Assembly (NCBI GenBank): GCA_902778375.1
Contig: CACYXJ010000011.1
Coordinates: 1 to 44,946, forward strand
Direction: 5' to 3'
Origin: an uncultured Erysipelotrichaceae bacterium
GTDB taxonomy: Bacteria; Bacillota_I; Bacilli_A; Erysipelotrichales; Erysipelotrichaceae
Length of the DNA: 44,946 nt
The notes under the pieces were generated by a model. That model was given only the letters and a program-made list of their open reading frames with translations, searched no databases and was not told where the DNA came from. Shown here one piece after another: positions 25,598 through 33,076 of this stretch. Position 1 is the stretch's first letter. Every line of letters begins with the position of its first letter. Made by a program: the position numbers and the translations under genes.

Positions 25598-25617
25598 TGG
25601 TATAGTGATGTCACTAT
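25598..25617 (+). promoter_or_regulatory. Extended -10 and dyad at the MATE gene start
   Basis: TGG-TATAGT (25598-25606) is an extended -10 only nine bases from the ATG at 25616. The dyad ATAGTGA / TCACTAT (25602-25608 and 25611-25617) covers the -10 and the start codon, a position suited to a repressor or to blocking initiation. No ribosome-binding site lies between. Confidence 0.5.
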
Positions 25618-26989
25618 GGAAAACAGGGAATTCTACAAACGGGTACTGATGATTTCGGTGCCGATCATGATCCAGAACGGCATTACGAATTTCGTCAGCA
25701 TGCTGGACAATATCATGGTCGGTCAGATCGGAACCAACTCCATGTCGGCGGTCGCCATCGTCAACCAGCTGATGTTTGTTTTCAATCTCTGCATTTTCGG
25801 CGGTCTGGCCGGTATCGGTATCTTTACCGCCCAGTTCTTCGGACGCCGCAATCATGACGGCGTGCGCAATACCTTCCGGCTGATGGTCATGGTCGCGCTG
25901 ATCCTGGCAGCGGCCGGCATCATGCTGTTCTCGTTCTTCGGCAGCCAGCTGATCAGTCTGTATCTGCACTCCGATGGCGGTGTGACGTCAGCCGCGGAAA
26001 CGATGATGCATGCCGAGGAGTATCTGAAGGTAATGATGATCGGAATGCTGCCGTTCGCCTTTACCCAGGTCTATACATCGACCCTGCGCTCGACCAATGA
26101 AACGGTCGTACCGATGCGGGCGGGAATCGCTGCCGTGCTGGTCAACCTGGTCGGCAACTACGTGCTGATCTACGGCAAATTCGGTTTTCCCCAGCTCGGT
26201 GTTGTCGGTGCCGCTGCGGCTACGGTTCTTTCCCGTTTTGTCGAGCTGGCACTGGTCAGTGCCTGGACACATACCCACACCGAACAGAATGTTTTCATCA
26301 ACGGTGCCTACGCCAGCATGCGTGTTCCTTTCGAACTGACGAAGCAGTGTTTCATCAAAGGCACGCCGCTTCTGGTCAATGAATTTCTCTGGTCGGCAGC
26401 CCAGGCAACCCTGTCGCAGACCTATTCCTACCGCGGTCTTTCCGTCATTGCCGCATTTAACATTTCCCAGACGATCGGCAATGTGTTCAATATCGCCTTT
26501 ATCGCCCTGGGCAGCGCTACCGGCATCATTATCGGCCAGGAACTCGGTGCCCGGCGTTTTGATACGGTGAAAAGGGATGCCAACCGCATTACGGGGTTTA
26601 CTGTGGTGCTTTGCGTTTTCATGGGAACTCTTCTGTTTGCTGTTTCCGGATACTTTCCGATGATTTACAAAACATCCGACGAAATCCGTGAACTGGCAAC
26701 TTCCCTGATCCGGGTAGGGGCGGTCTGCATGCCGGTATATGCCTATGCCAACGCGGCATATTTCATCCTGCGTTCCGGCGGCAAGACCGTGATCACATTC
26801 CTGTTTGATTCCTGCTTCAGCTGGGTCGTTTCCATTCCGCTGGCAATGTTTTTTGTTCATTTCACGGATCTGCCGGTCGCGCTTCTGTATCTGTTTGTGC
26901 AGATGGCGGATCTGATCAAGTGCGGACTGGGCTGGTATCTGGTGAACAAGGGAATATGGATCAACGACATCACCCAACTGGCGCAATGA
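25616..26989 (+). CDS. MATE family efflux transporter
   Basis: A 457-residue, 12-helix MATE transporter starting MENREFYKRVLMISVPIMIQ. Family segments include FVSMLDNIMVGQIG and FFGRRNHDGV. It diverges from the CsoR-type gene, sharing about 89 bases of regulatory DNA. The extended -10 lies so close to the ATG that the transcript would be leaderless or nearly so; longer upstream in-frame readings run through that promoter and are rejected. The substrate is unknown. Metal- or stress-linked regulation by the CsoR neighbour is an inference. Confidence 0.9.
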   Translation: MENREFYKRVLMISVPIMIQNGITNFVSMLDNIMVGQIGTNSMSAVAIVNQLMFVFNLCIFGGLAGIGIFTAQFFGRRNHDGVRNTFRLMVMVALILAAAGIMLFSFFGSQLISLYLHSDGGVTSAAETMMHAEEYLKVMMIGMLPFAFTQVYTSTLRSTNETVVPMRAGIAAVLVNLVGNYVLIYGKFGFPQLGVVGAAAATVLSRFVELALVSAWTHTHTEQNVFINGAYASMRVPFELTKQCFIKGTPLLVNEFLWSAAQATLSQTYSYRGLSVIAAFNISQTIGNVFNIAFIALGSATGIIIGQELGARRFDTVKRDANRITGFTVVLCVFMGTLLFAVSGYFPMIYKTSDEIRELATSLIRVGAVCMPVYAYANAAYFILRSGGKTVITFLFDSCFSWVVSIPLAMFFVHFTDLPVALLYLFVQMADLIKCGLGWYLVNKGIWINDITQLAQ

Positions 26990-26997
26990 GAACTGTC

Positions 26998-27020
26998 TGT
27001 TTTTCTGTATGAAAAAACAC
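26998..27020 (+). terminator. Weak A/T-stem hairpin after the MATE gene
   Basis: GTTTTTC and GAAAAAAC arms around TGTAT. The stem is almost entirely A-T and would be a weak terminator. Confidence 0.35.
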
Positions 27021-27045
27021 TTTTCTTTTTACGAAAATGTGTTAA

Positions 27046-27051
27046 TATAGT
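27046..27051 (+). promoter_or_regulatory. -10 element of tRNA-Ser
   Basis: TATAGT, 18 bases upstream of the mature 5' end of tRNA-Ser(GGA). Confidence 0.45.
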
Positions 27052-27068
27052 TTAGCGCTGATATATTT

Positions 27069-27159
27069 GCAGGAATACCCAAGCGGTTGAAGGGGCGGGC
27101 TTGGAAAGCTCGTAGATCGGTAACACGGTGCCAGGGTTCAAATCCCTGTTCCTGCGCCA
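27069..27159 (+). tRNA. tRNA-Ser (GGA)
   Basis: GCAGGAA and TTCCTGC acceptor arms, discriminator G and an encoded CCA. The loop TTGGAAA gives anticodon GGA, reading UCC and UCU. The long variable arm fits a class II tRNA. Confidence 0.95.
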
Positions 27160-27163
27160 TAAC

Positions 27164-27194
27164 GAAAGTCGCATGAAAATGCGGCTTTTTTGTT
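27164..27194 (+). terminator. Intrinsic terminator of tRNA-Ser
   Basis: AAAGTCGCAT and ATGCGGCTTT arms (one G-T pair) with a four-base loop, followed by TTTTTG. Confidence 0.8.
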
Positions 27195-27249
27195 TCTTTT
27201 GCCTATATGAACATCAGGGGCACATAACGACATTTCAGCCGGATTGTTG

Positions 27250-27255
27250 TATGAT
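27250..27255 (+). promoter_or_regulatory. -10 element close to the SGNH gene start
   Basis: TATGAT ends 12 bases before the ATG at 27267, with no ribosome-binding site between. A transcript from here would have only a few untranslated bases. Confidence 0.4.
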
Positions 27256-27266
27256 TACATTACTTT

Positions 27267-28385
27267 ATGACGAACACTAAACGCAGAAAAATACCGTTCT
27301 GGAAAAGATACAGTCTGGCTGAACGAATCATGATCATTGTCTTGAGCGTGTTTGCGCTGGTTTGTCTGTGCCTCTGCGGTGTACAGATCGTGAAGATCAT
27401 GCAGAAACAGCAGGAACCGCGCAAGGCAGACCATATTGTCAAACCTGACGGCAATGATATTCTTGCTGAACCGATGCCGGAAGGTACGGTACTGGCAGAG
27501 ACAAAGGATGCCGGAAAGGAATACATCGATGAGACATTGTTTCTCGGTGATTCCAATACCGTGCGTTTTATGACCTTTTTCGATGAGGACGGACTGACAT
27601 ATACAAGTGCGGAAAACACGATTGCTGTCATCGGCATGGGGGCTGATGCCATTTCGACGCTTGCATGCATGCAGTTTGATATCGGCACCTTCACGATGGT
27701 CGATTCGGTCGCGATCCTGCAGCCGCGCCGTATCATTCTGACCTTCGGCACCAACAATCTGGACGGCTTCACCAATGATGCGACATTCTTTATCGAGCAG
27801 TATGAACCGCAGATCAAAGCTGTGCAGGAAGCCTATCCCTATGCCGATATCATTATCCAGTCGATCTTCCCGATTGCCCAGTTCAATGATTATCCGAACC
27901 TGAAGAATTCCCAGATCAGATTGTTCAACGCTGCCATCATCCAGATGTGCGAGCAGAATGACTGGAAATATCTGAATACATTTGAAATGCTGTATGACAG
28001 TGCCTCCGGATTTGCCAAAACGGAACTGATGGATACCGACGGTCTGCATCTTTCCGAGAAGGGTGTGGCTGAAGTCATCCGCTATGTACGCACCCATGCT
28101 TATATAACAGATGACAGAAGACCCCAGCCGCTTGAGGAGATCCCGCTGGTATACGGACCGAAAACGGATATGCTGGATATCAATCCGCTTACCAGCCAGC
28201 CGTTCGATCCGGAAATCTTCACCCAGCCGGAAACAGAGGCTCCGGTTGAAGAATACACACCGCAGGAAGCACCGGCCGAAGAGCCTTATGTGGAACCGGA
28301 ACCGGTACCTGAAGAAATTCCGGAAGAAATCCCTCCTGAGATTCCGCCGGAAGGGGAAACAAGCACAGAACATGACGGCGAATAA
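27267..28385 (+). CDS. Secreted or membrane-anchored SGNH hydrolase
   Basis: A 372-residue protein. A cytoplasmic start (residues 1-20), one hydrophobic segment (about 22-45) and an external domain are predicted. SGNH blocks are visible: FLGDSNTVRF (Ser nucleophile), FGTNNLDGF (block III Asn), and MDTDGLHLSEKG with the catalytic Asp and His. Residues ~315-372 are a Pro-Glu spacer with no anchor motif. Such enzymes remove or transfer acyl groups on cell-wall or surface polysaccharides. It follows tRNA-Ser and ends at a terminator. Confidence 0.85.
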   Translation: MTNTKRRKIPFWKRYSLAERIMIIVLSVFALVCLCLCGVQIVKIMQKQQEPRKADHIVKPDGNDILAEPMPEGTVLAETKDAGKEYIDETLFLGDSNTVRFMTFFDEDGLTYTSAENTIAVIGMGADAISTLACMQFDIGTFTMVDSVAILQPRRIILTFGTNNLDGFTNDATFFIEQYEPQIKAVQEAYPYADIIIQSIFPIAQFNDYPNLKNSQIRLFNAAIIQMCEQNDWKYLNTFEMLYDSASGFAKTELMDTDGLHLSEKGVAEVIRYVRTHAYITDDRRPQPLEEIPLVYGPKTDMLDINPLTSQPFDPEIFTQPETEAPVEEYTPQEAPAEEPYVEPEPVPEEIPEEIPPEIPPEGETSTEHDGE

Positions 28386-28398
28386 CGTCATGTTTTTT
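28371..28398 (+). terminator. Intrinsic terminator of the SGNH gene
   Basis: CATGACG and CGTCATG arms around the stop codon, followed by TTTTTTG. Confidence 0.85.
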
Positions 28399-28420
28399 GT
28401 CTGCAGCAGAGAAAAGCAAT

Positions 28421-28426
28421 TATAAT
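28421..28426 (+). promoter_or_regulatory. -10 element of the oxidoreductase operon
   Basis: TATAAT, 29 bases ahead of the start at 28455, with AAGGAGAAA between. Confidence 0.6.
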
Positions 28427-28454
28427 GTATATGGCTCTCAAAGGAGAAACTGTT

Positions 28455-29885
28455 ATGTATGACATCATCATTATAGGTGCCGGCATTACCGGTACGATGC
28501 TGGCACGGGATCTTTCTGCCTACAAACTGAAGATTGCCATGATCGATAAGGAAAATGACATTGCCAACGAAACGACAATGGCCAATTCAGCAATCGTTCA
28601 TACCGGCTATGACCCGGCGGAAGGTACCCTGAAAGCAAAACTGAATGTTGCCGGCGCGAAAAAGTATGAAAAGATCTGCCACGATCTTGGCTGCAAATAC
28701 AAGGTCGTCGGTGCCTATATCGCTGCCTGCGGCGAGGAAGAGGAAGAGCATCTGAAAACCCTGGAACAGAATGCCATAGCCCGCGGTATTCCGTACGAAT
28801 TCCTCAGCGGCAAGGAAGCCCGCAGGGAAGAGGAACATCTCGGTGATGATGTCACCATGGTCCTGTCCTTCCCGACAACAGCTGTCATCTACCCGTGGGA
28901 AGTCGCCATTGCCTGTGCCGAAGTCGCTGTCAATAACGGCATGGACCTGTTCCTGAACGAGGAATGCACAGCGATCGATAAGGATGATGAAGGTTTTACC
29001 GTTCACACCGGAAATCATGATTTCAGGACGAAAATGATCATCAACGCGGCCGGTGTCCATACCGAAAAGGTTGCCCGTATGGTCAGCGATGATCCGGGAT
29101 TTCATATTACCCCGCGGCGGGGCGAATATTATGTTCTGGACCAGGATGCGAAATATGTGAAGCATATCATTTTCCCGGTGCCATCAAAGACCAAGGGAAA
29201 AGGTGTTCTGGCAGTGCCGACAGTCTACGGCAACACGCTGATTGGACCCAACAGTGACTTCGTGGATGACCTGGACGACAATTCCACTTCTGAAGAAGGT
29301 CTGGACTATGTCAGGAAGAATATCCGCAAGACAATGAAGGATGTCCCTCTGTACCGTTCCATCCGCACCTTTGCCGGTCTGCGTCCGACCAGCGACAGGC
29401 ATGACTTTGTCGTTGAGGAAGCGAAAGATGTCCCGGGTTTTGTCAATGCCGCGTCAATCGAATCACCCGGCCTTGCCTCGGCTCCGGGTGTATCCGAATA
29501 TATCATTGAGAATTTCGTGAAGAAGCATTTTGATCTGCAGGATAATCCCGATGCCGTAATGGAAAGAGAGGCGCCTGTCATTCTTTCCGAACTGAGCGAA
29601 GAGGAACGCAATGAACTGATCAGGAAAAACCCGCTGTACGGAAAGATCATCTGCCGCTGCGAACAGGTATCGGAAGGCGAAATCGTCGACTGCATCAGAA
29701 GTGTCTGCGGCGCCCGTTCCGTCAAAGGCGTCAAGAAACGCGTCCGGCCGGGAATGGGCAGATGCCAGGGTGGCTTCTGTGAACCGCTGGTTCTGAATAT
29801 CCTCGCCCGCGAACTGAATACCGCACCGACCGATGTCGTGCTGGATTCCCTCAGATCTCTGATTCTGGAAAGTGAGAACCGCTGA
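28455..29885 (+). CDS. FAD-dependent oxidoreductase, anaerobic glycerol-3-phosphate dehydrogenase A-like
   Basis: A 476-residue protein. The start at 28455 follows AAGGAGAAA. The N-terminal Rossmann motif IIIIGAGITGTMLAR binds FAD. The middle fits the DAO/GlpA fold with an FAGLRPTSDR segment. The C-terminal ~90 residues form a BFD-like [2Fe-2S] domain, with CRCEQV and a later MGRCQGGFC. The gene order (this gene, a second FAD/NAD oxidoreductase and a DUF1667 gene) is a recurring Bacillota set often found near glycerol kinase, suggesting glycerol-3-phosphate oxidation. No glpK or glpF is in the window, so the substrate is inferred. Confidence 0.85.
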   Translation: MYDIIIIGAGITGTMLARDLSAYKLKIAMIDKENDIANETTMANSAIVHTGYDPAEGTLKAKLNVAGAKKYEKICHDLGCKYKVVGAYIAACGEEEEEHLKTLEQNAIARGIPYEFLSGKEARREEEHLGDDVTMVLSFPTTAVIYPWEVAIACAEVAVNNGMDLFLNEECTAIDKDDEGFTVHTGNHDFRTKMIINAAGVHTEKVARMVSDDPGFHITPRRGEYYVLDQDAKYVKHIIFPVPSKTKGKGVLAVPTVYGNTLIGPNSDFVDDLDDNSTSEEGLDYVRKNIRKTMKDVPLYRSIRTFAGLRPTSDRHDFVVEEAKDVPGFVNAASIESPGLASAPGVSEYIIENFVKKHFDLQDNPDAVMEREAPVILSELSEEERNELIRKNPLYGKIICRCEQVSEGEIVDCIRSVCGARSVKGVKKRVRPGMGRCQGGFCEPLVLNILARELNTAPTDVVLDSLRSLILESENR

Positions 29886-31144
29886 TGAAAAACTATCAGG
29901 CAATTATTATCGGCGGCGGCAGTGCCGGTCTGTCCGCTGCAGTTACACTGAAGAAAAACGGCATTGAAGATATCGTCGTCCTTGAGAAAGACTGCGAACC
30001 GGGTGGCATTCTTGAACAGTGCATCCATAACGGTTTCGGGCTGCAGACATTCAAGGAACAGCTTTCCGGTCCGGCATATGCCGAACGCTATGTAAAAATG
30101 GCCGAGGAAGCAGATGTCCTGATCAAGCTGAACACCATGGTGACAAAGCTGACCGCTGACAGGGTCGTGGAATATGTCAATCCCGAAGAAGGTGCTGTCA
30201 GAATCAGCGGCGATGTCATTATTCTGGCTGTCGGCTGTTATGAAAGAGCCCGCGGCGCCATCAATATTCTCGGCAGCCGTCCTGCCGGTGTCTATACTGC
30301 CGGCCAGGCGCAGCGCTATCTGAATATCGAAGGCTATCTCGTCGGTAAAAGAGTCTTCATTCTCGGTTCCGGCGATATCGGTCTGATCATGGCAAGAAGA
30401 ATGACCCTGGAAGGGGCAAAGGTTCTCGGCGTGGCGGAAATCATGCCGTATTCCAACGGACTGCCCCGCAATATCAAACAGTGTCTCGAGGATTTTGATA
30501 TCCCCCTGTACCTTTCCCATACCGTCACCAGGACTTTCGGCAGGGACAGACTGGAAAAGATCGAACTCTGCGAAGTTGACAAAGACAGAAAACCGATTCC
30601 GGGAACGGAACAGTATTTCGATGTCGACACATTGCTGCTGTCAATCGGACTGATTCCCGAGAATCATCTGGCCGACGAGGCAGGCATTGTCATGAACGGC
30701 GTGACCAGAGGTCCGGTCGTCGACGATTCCTACATGACTTCCGTGCCGGGCATTTTCGCCTGCGGCAACGGTCTGCATGTCCATGACCTGGTTGACTTTG
30801 TATCCCTGCAGGCTGCCCGGGCAGCCGAAGGCGCGGCCGGTTACCTGAAAGACAAAAAAGACCGCGGCTATATACAGCATGTAAATCCGGGTGAAAATGT
30901 CAGCTACACCGTACCGGCATGCGTCCATCCGGCGGATGTGCGCGGCAATGTCGAATTCTTCTTCCGTGTCCGCAAGCCGATGGATGAGGCTGTGCTGGAA
31001 ATCAGAAGCGGTGATACCGTGATCCGTACACTGAAAAAGAAAAAGCTGATGCCGAGCGAAATGGAGAGGGCAATCCTGACAGCGAAGGAAATCGCCGCTC
31101 TCAAAGATGACGTCACGATCAGCGTGAAGGAGGTTATATCATGA
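29885..31144 (+). CDS. NAD(P)/FAD-dependent oxidoreductase, GlpB-like partner
   Basis: A 419-residue pyridine nucleotide-disulfide-type oxidoreductase. Its start overlaps the previous stop by one base. IIGGGSAGLSAAV is the FAD Rossmann motif. A second nucleotide-binding segment, VFILGSGDIGLIMARRM, lies near residues 158-174. The FACGNGLHVHD segment is typical of the C-terminal FAD contact. A conserved Cys pair appears near residue 37 (KDCEPGGILEQC). It probably passes electrons from the first subunit. It overlaps the DUF1667 gene by four bases. Confidence 0.85.
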   Translation: MKNYQAIIIGGGSAGLSAAVTLKKNGIEDIVVLEKDCEPGGILEQCIHNGFGLQTFKEQLSGPAYAERYVKMAEEADVLIKLNTMVTKLTADRVVEYVNPEEGAVRISGDVIILAVGCYERARGAINILGSRPAGVYTAGQAQRYLNIEGYLVGKRVFILGSGDIGLIMARRMTLEGAKVLGVAEIMPYSNGLPRNIKQCLEDFDIPLYLSHTVTRTFGRDRLEKIELCEVDKDRKPIPGTEQYFDVDTLLLSIGLIPENHLADEAGIVMNGVTRGPVVDDSYMTSVPGIFACGNGLHVHDLVDFVSLQAARAAEGAAGYLKDKKDRGYIQHVNPGENVSYTVPACVHPADVRGNVEFFFRVRKPMDEAVLEIRSGDTVIRTLKKKKLMPSEMERAILTAKEIAALKDDVTISVKEVIS

Positions 31145-31509
31145 TTCAGAAGGAACTGGTTTGTGTCAACTGCCCGATGGGCTGCCGTATCAGTGTCGAG
31201 CTGGAAGGTGATCAGGTTCTGTCTGTCAGCGGCAACAGCTGCCCGCGCGGCAAGGAATACGCCCTCAAGGAATGCATCCGTCCCGAACGTATTCTAACCA
31301 GCACGGTAAAGGTCAACGGCGGCGTGCACCGGGTCCTTCCGGTAATCACCAGCAAAGAGATTCCGCTGGATATGATTTTTGATGCGATGGAAATTGTCAA
31401 AAAGACGGAAATCAGCGCTCCGATTCATGAAGGAGATGTCATTATTCATGATATACTGAATACCGGAGCGGATGTCATTGCGTCCCGGTCAATGAAAGCA
31501 GTGCACTGA
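31141..31509 (+). CDS. DUF1667 protein, third subunit of the oxidoreductase set
   Basis: A 122-residue protein preceded by AAGGAGG and overlapping the previous gene. CVNCPMGC near residues 8-15 and NSCPRGKEYALKEC form a four- or five-Cys set typical of DUF1667, probably an iron-sulfur or zinc site. It is almost always encoded beside the two oxidoreductases and is likely an electron-transfer or structural subunit. Confidence 0.85.
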   Translation: MIQKELVCVNCPMGCRISVELEGDQVLSVSGNSCPRGKEYALKECIRPERILTSTVKVNGGVHRVLPVITSKEIPLDMIFDAMEIVKKTEISAPIHEGDVIIHDILNTGADVIASRSMKAVH

Positions 31510-31533
31510 AATATACTTTTTTGAAATATATTC

Positions 31534-31562
31534 TTGCAAAGTACAGTGATGTTTGCTATCAT
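31534..31562 (+). promoter_or_regulatory. Promoter of the seven-tRNA operon
   Basis: TTGCAA (31534-31539), a 17-base spacer, then TATCAT (31557-31562) preceded by TGC, an extended -10. The first tRNA begins at 31587. Confidence 0.75.
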
Positions 31563-31586
31563 GATTGAGCACTGAATTTTGCACAA

Positions 31587-31663
31587 GCGCCGATAGCTCA
31601 ACTGGATAGAGTGTCTGGCTACGAACCAGGAGGTTGCGGGTTCGATTCCTGCTCGGCGCGCCA
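31587..31663 (+). tRNA. tRNA-Arg (ACG)
   Basis: GCGCCGA and TCGGCGC acceptor arms, discriminator G and encoded CCA; the anticodon loop CTACGAA reads ACG. Confidence 0.95.
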
Positions 31664-31664
31664 T

Positions 31665-31738
31665 CGGGATGTAGCACAGCTTGGTAGTGCACTTGATTTG
31701 GGATCAAGGGGTCACAGGTTCAAATCCTGCCATCCCGA
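31665..31738 (+). tRNA. tRNA-Pro (TGG)
   Basis: CGGGATG and CATCCCG acceptor arms; the anticodon is TGG within GATTTGGGATC. The 3' CCA is not encoded (ACT follows). Confidence 0.95.
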
Positions 31739-31750
31739 CTTGAAGATTAT

Positions 31751-31827
31751 GGCGAGGTAGCTTAGTTGGCTAGAGCAATCGGTTCATACCCGGTAGGTCG
31801 TGAGTTCGAGTCTCACCCTCGCTACCA
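31751..31827 (+). tRNA. tRNA-Met (CAT), elongator
   Basis: GGCGAGG and CCTCGCT acceptor arms with a G-T first pair, CCA encoded, anticodon CAT in GGTTCATACC. The body matches elongator tRNA-Met of Bacillota. Confidence 0.9.
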
Positions 31828-31870
31828 TTTTTCAAAAAGAGTGTACTGATTCGTGCTTAGGCAGGGAATT

Positions 31871-31947
31871 GGACCCTTAGCTCAGTTGGTCAGAGCTATC
31901 GGCTCATAACCTATTGGTCGAAGGTTCGAGTCCTTCAGGGTCCACCA
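31871..31947 (+). tRNA. tRNA-Ile2 (CAT, lysidine type)
   Basis: GGACCCT and AGGGTCC acceptor arms, CCA encoded, anticodon CAT in GGCTCATAACC. The body resembles Bacillus tRNA-Ile(CAT), whose C34 is converted to lysidine by TilS to read AUA. A methionine reading is less likely because the other two CAT tRNAs here fit elongator and initiator Met. Confidence 0.75.
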
Positions 31948-31951
31948 TTTT

Positions 31952-32042
31952 GGAGGAATACCCAAGTGGTTGAAGGGTCCGGTCTTGAAAACCGGTAGGT
32001 CGGGAAACCGGCGCCTGGGTTCGAATCCCAGTTCCTCCGCCA
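31952..32042 (+). tRNA. tRNA-Ser (TGA)
   Basis: GGAGGAA and TTCCTCC acceptor arms, discriminator G, CCA encoded, long variable arm, anticodon TGA in TCTTGAAAA. Confidence 0.95.
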
Positions 32043-32079
32043 TGAAACACACCAAGCCGTGCAGGCATCCATTACTTAT

Positions 32080-32156
32080 CGCGAGGTAGAGCAGCCTGGT
32101 AGCTCGTCGGGCCCATAACCCGGAGGTCGTTGGTTCAAATCCTTCCCTCGCAACCA
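32080..32156 (+). tRNA. tRNA-fMet (CAT), initiator
   Basis: Acceptor CGCGAGG against CCTCGCA leaves the C1-A72 mismatch that marks bacterial initiators. The stem GGG-CCCATAA-CCC and encoded CCA agree. Confidence 0.95.
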
Positions 32157-32158
32157 TT

Positions 32159-32231
32159 GGTCCTGTAGCTCAGTTGGTAGAGCAATGGACTGAAAATCCA
32201 TGTGTCGGCAGTTCAATTCTGCCTGGGACCA
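32159..32231 (+). tRNA. tRNA-Phe (GAA)
   Basis: GGTCCTG and TGGGACC acceptor arms with two wobble pairs; the anticodon loop CTGAAAA reads GAA. The 3' CCA is not encoded (ACCT follows). Confidence 0.95.
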
Positions 32232-32240
32232 CCTTACAGA

Positions 32241-32278
32241 AAAGCTCAAGCGTAATGCCTGAGCTTTTTCTTTTTTTG
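32241..32278 (+). terminator. Intrinsic terminator of the seven-tRNA operon
   Basis: AAAGCTCA and TGAGCTTT arms with an 11-base loop, followed by TTC and a run of seven Ts. Confidence 0.85.
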
Positions 32279-32584
32279 AACACAGTTCAAGACCTTTCAA
32301 AAGTGTGATCCTGACTTGTTCAGAAGTGTTGAACTGACGGATGATCTTCATTATATTGAGAAATTGAAGTAAGAGTAAGGAGCCTCCTTCACCGGAAATG
32401 CCTGATCAGGACCGTGGCTGTCATGTTGAGGTTTATCTGCTTCATGTATCCATTTTTCTTCGCATCATACGGTGCATAACACGGAAGCTCCTGTTTGAAC
32501 GGGAAATTGGATGAACCAGGAAAAGTGACGGATGGAGATTCTCCTGTAATCTGTCAGACACAACTGTCCGAACCACAGCAACAT

Positions 32585-32625
32585 AAAACCCTGACGTCTT
32601 ATTACAATAAAAGACATCAGGGATT
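32585..32625 (-). terminator. Terminator of the orphan precursor gene
   Basis: CCCTGA..GTCTT and AAGAC..TCAGGG arms; on the minus strand it is followed by TTTTATG. Its arms closely resemble those of the hairpin at 34017-34056. Confidence 0.7.
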
Positions 32626-32653
32626 CGTTATCTTGGGGGATGTGTTCAATGTG

Positions 32654-33076
32654 TCAGTTGATTTTCCAAACATCTTTCCCGGGAACTTTATGGAAGCTGG
32701 CTGAACAGCTGGCGCATCCGTAAAAAACAACAGATCCGATCGTGTGGCTTTGATAAACTGTCTGCGCGCCGCATCTGGGACAGCGCATTTCGAGCGGCGG
32801 TCTGTTATACCTGATATTGACCCTGGCGCATCCGCCGTCTGTACCCCAACAACTGCTGCCGAATTCGACTGTTGCTGCACAGCCGCTGACCGGATAATCG
32901 CGGCCGCCGCTGACCGCAAGAAGTTCATCCTCAGACAATTCTCCGGATGCGATTTTGAGCATTTCCTCGAAAGCTCTTCCTGCTTCTTCCTCTGTCATAA
33001 TGAATCCTTCTTCTTTAGCCAGTTCATAGAACTGCCTGGCATTATTTGCTTTTTTGAAGAGATCATTGAGTTCCAT
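32654..33076 (-). CDS. Orphan RiPP-like precursor: Nif11-like leader, CAATVE core and zinc ribbon
   Basis: A 140-residue protein. The start at 33076 is fixed by GGGAGGAAC. Residues 1-58 are a Nif11-like leader ending in ELSEDELLAVSGG. The next segment repeats the core of the precursor at 430: GCAATVEFGSSC (Cys66, Cys76) and Cys83, with identical C-x9-C spacing. Residues 97-126 then form a zinc-ribbon-like pair of Cys pairs (CPRC and CASC, Cys99/102 and 121/124). A leader plus modified core plus zinc ribbon is not a standard RiPP layout. No modifying enzyme lies nearby, so modification by the maturase at 1126 or a distant one is possible. It is also possible that it is an export substrate that is never modified. 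Confidence 0.72.
   Translation of the reverse strand: MELNDLFKKANNARQFYELAKEEGFIMTEEEAGRAFEEMLKIASGELSEDELLAVSGGRDYPVSGCAATVEFGSSCWGTDGGCARVNIRYNRPPLEMRCPRCGAQTVYQSHTIGSVVFYGCASCSASFHKVPGKDVWKIN

Larger units (their letters stand above)
32232..32653. other. Intergenic region between the tRNA operon and the peptide island
   Basis: This 422-base stretch holds the tRNA-operon terminator at its left and the orphan precursor's terminator at its right. Between them is a loose inverted pair, CAGTTCAA (32283-32290) and TTGAACTG (32329-32336), and a stop-free minus-strand frame at 32389-32553 lacking a supported start. A 69-codon plus-strand frame at 32495-32704 runs through the right-hand terminator and is not credible. 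I see no attachment-site repeat of the tRNA-Phe 3' end. Confidence 0.5.

Noticed and set aside
29306..30520. A 404-codon minus-strand frame antisense to two oxidoreductases
   Set aside because: Spans the junction of two genuine genes on the other strand and has no start signal.
31871..31947. Reading this CAT tRNA as a third methionine tRNA
   Set aside because: Body and anticodon stem fit tRNA-Ile2; the other two CAT tRNAs already fit elongator and initiator Met.
32389..32553. A stop-free minus-strand frame of 54 codons downstream of the orphan precursor
   Set aside because: No start codon with a ribosome-binding site and no recognisable family; too short to support as a remnant.
32495..32704. 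A 69-codon plus-strand frame
   Set aside because: It crosses the orphan precursor's terminator and lacks a ribosome-binding site.
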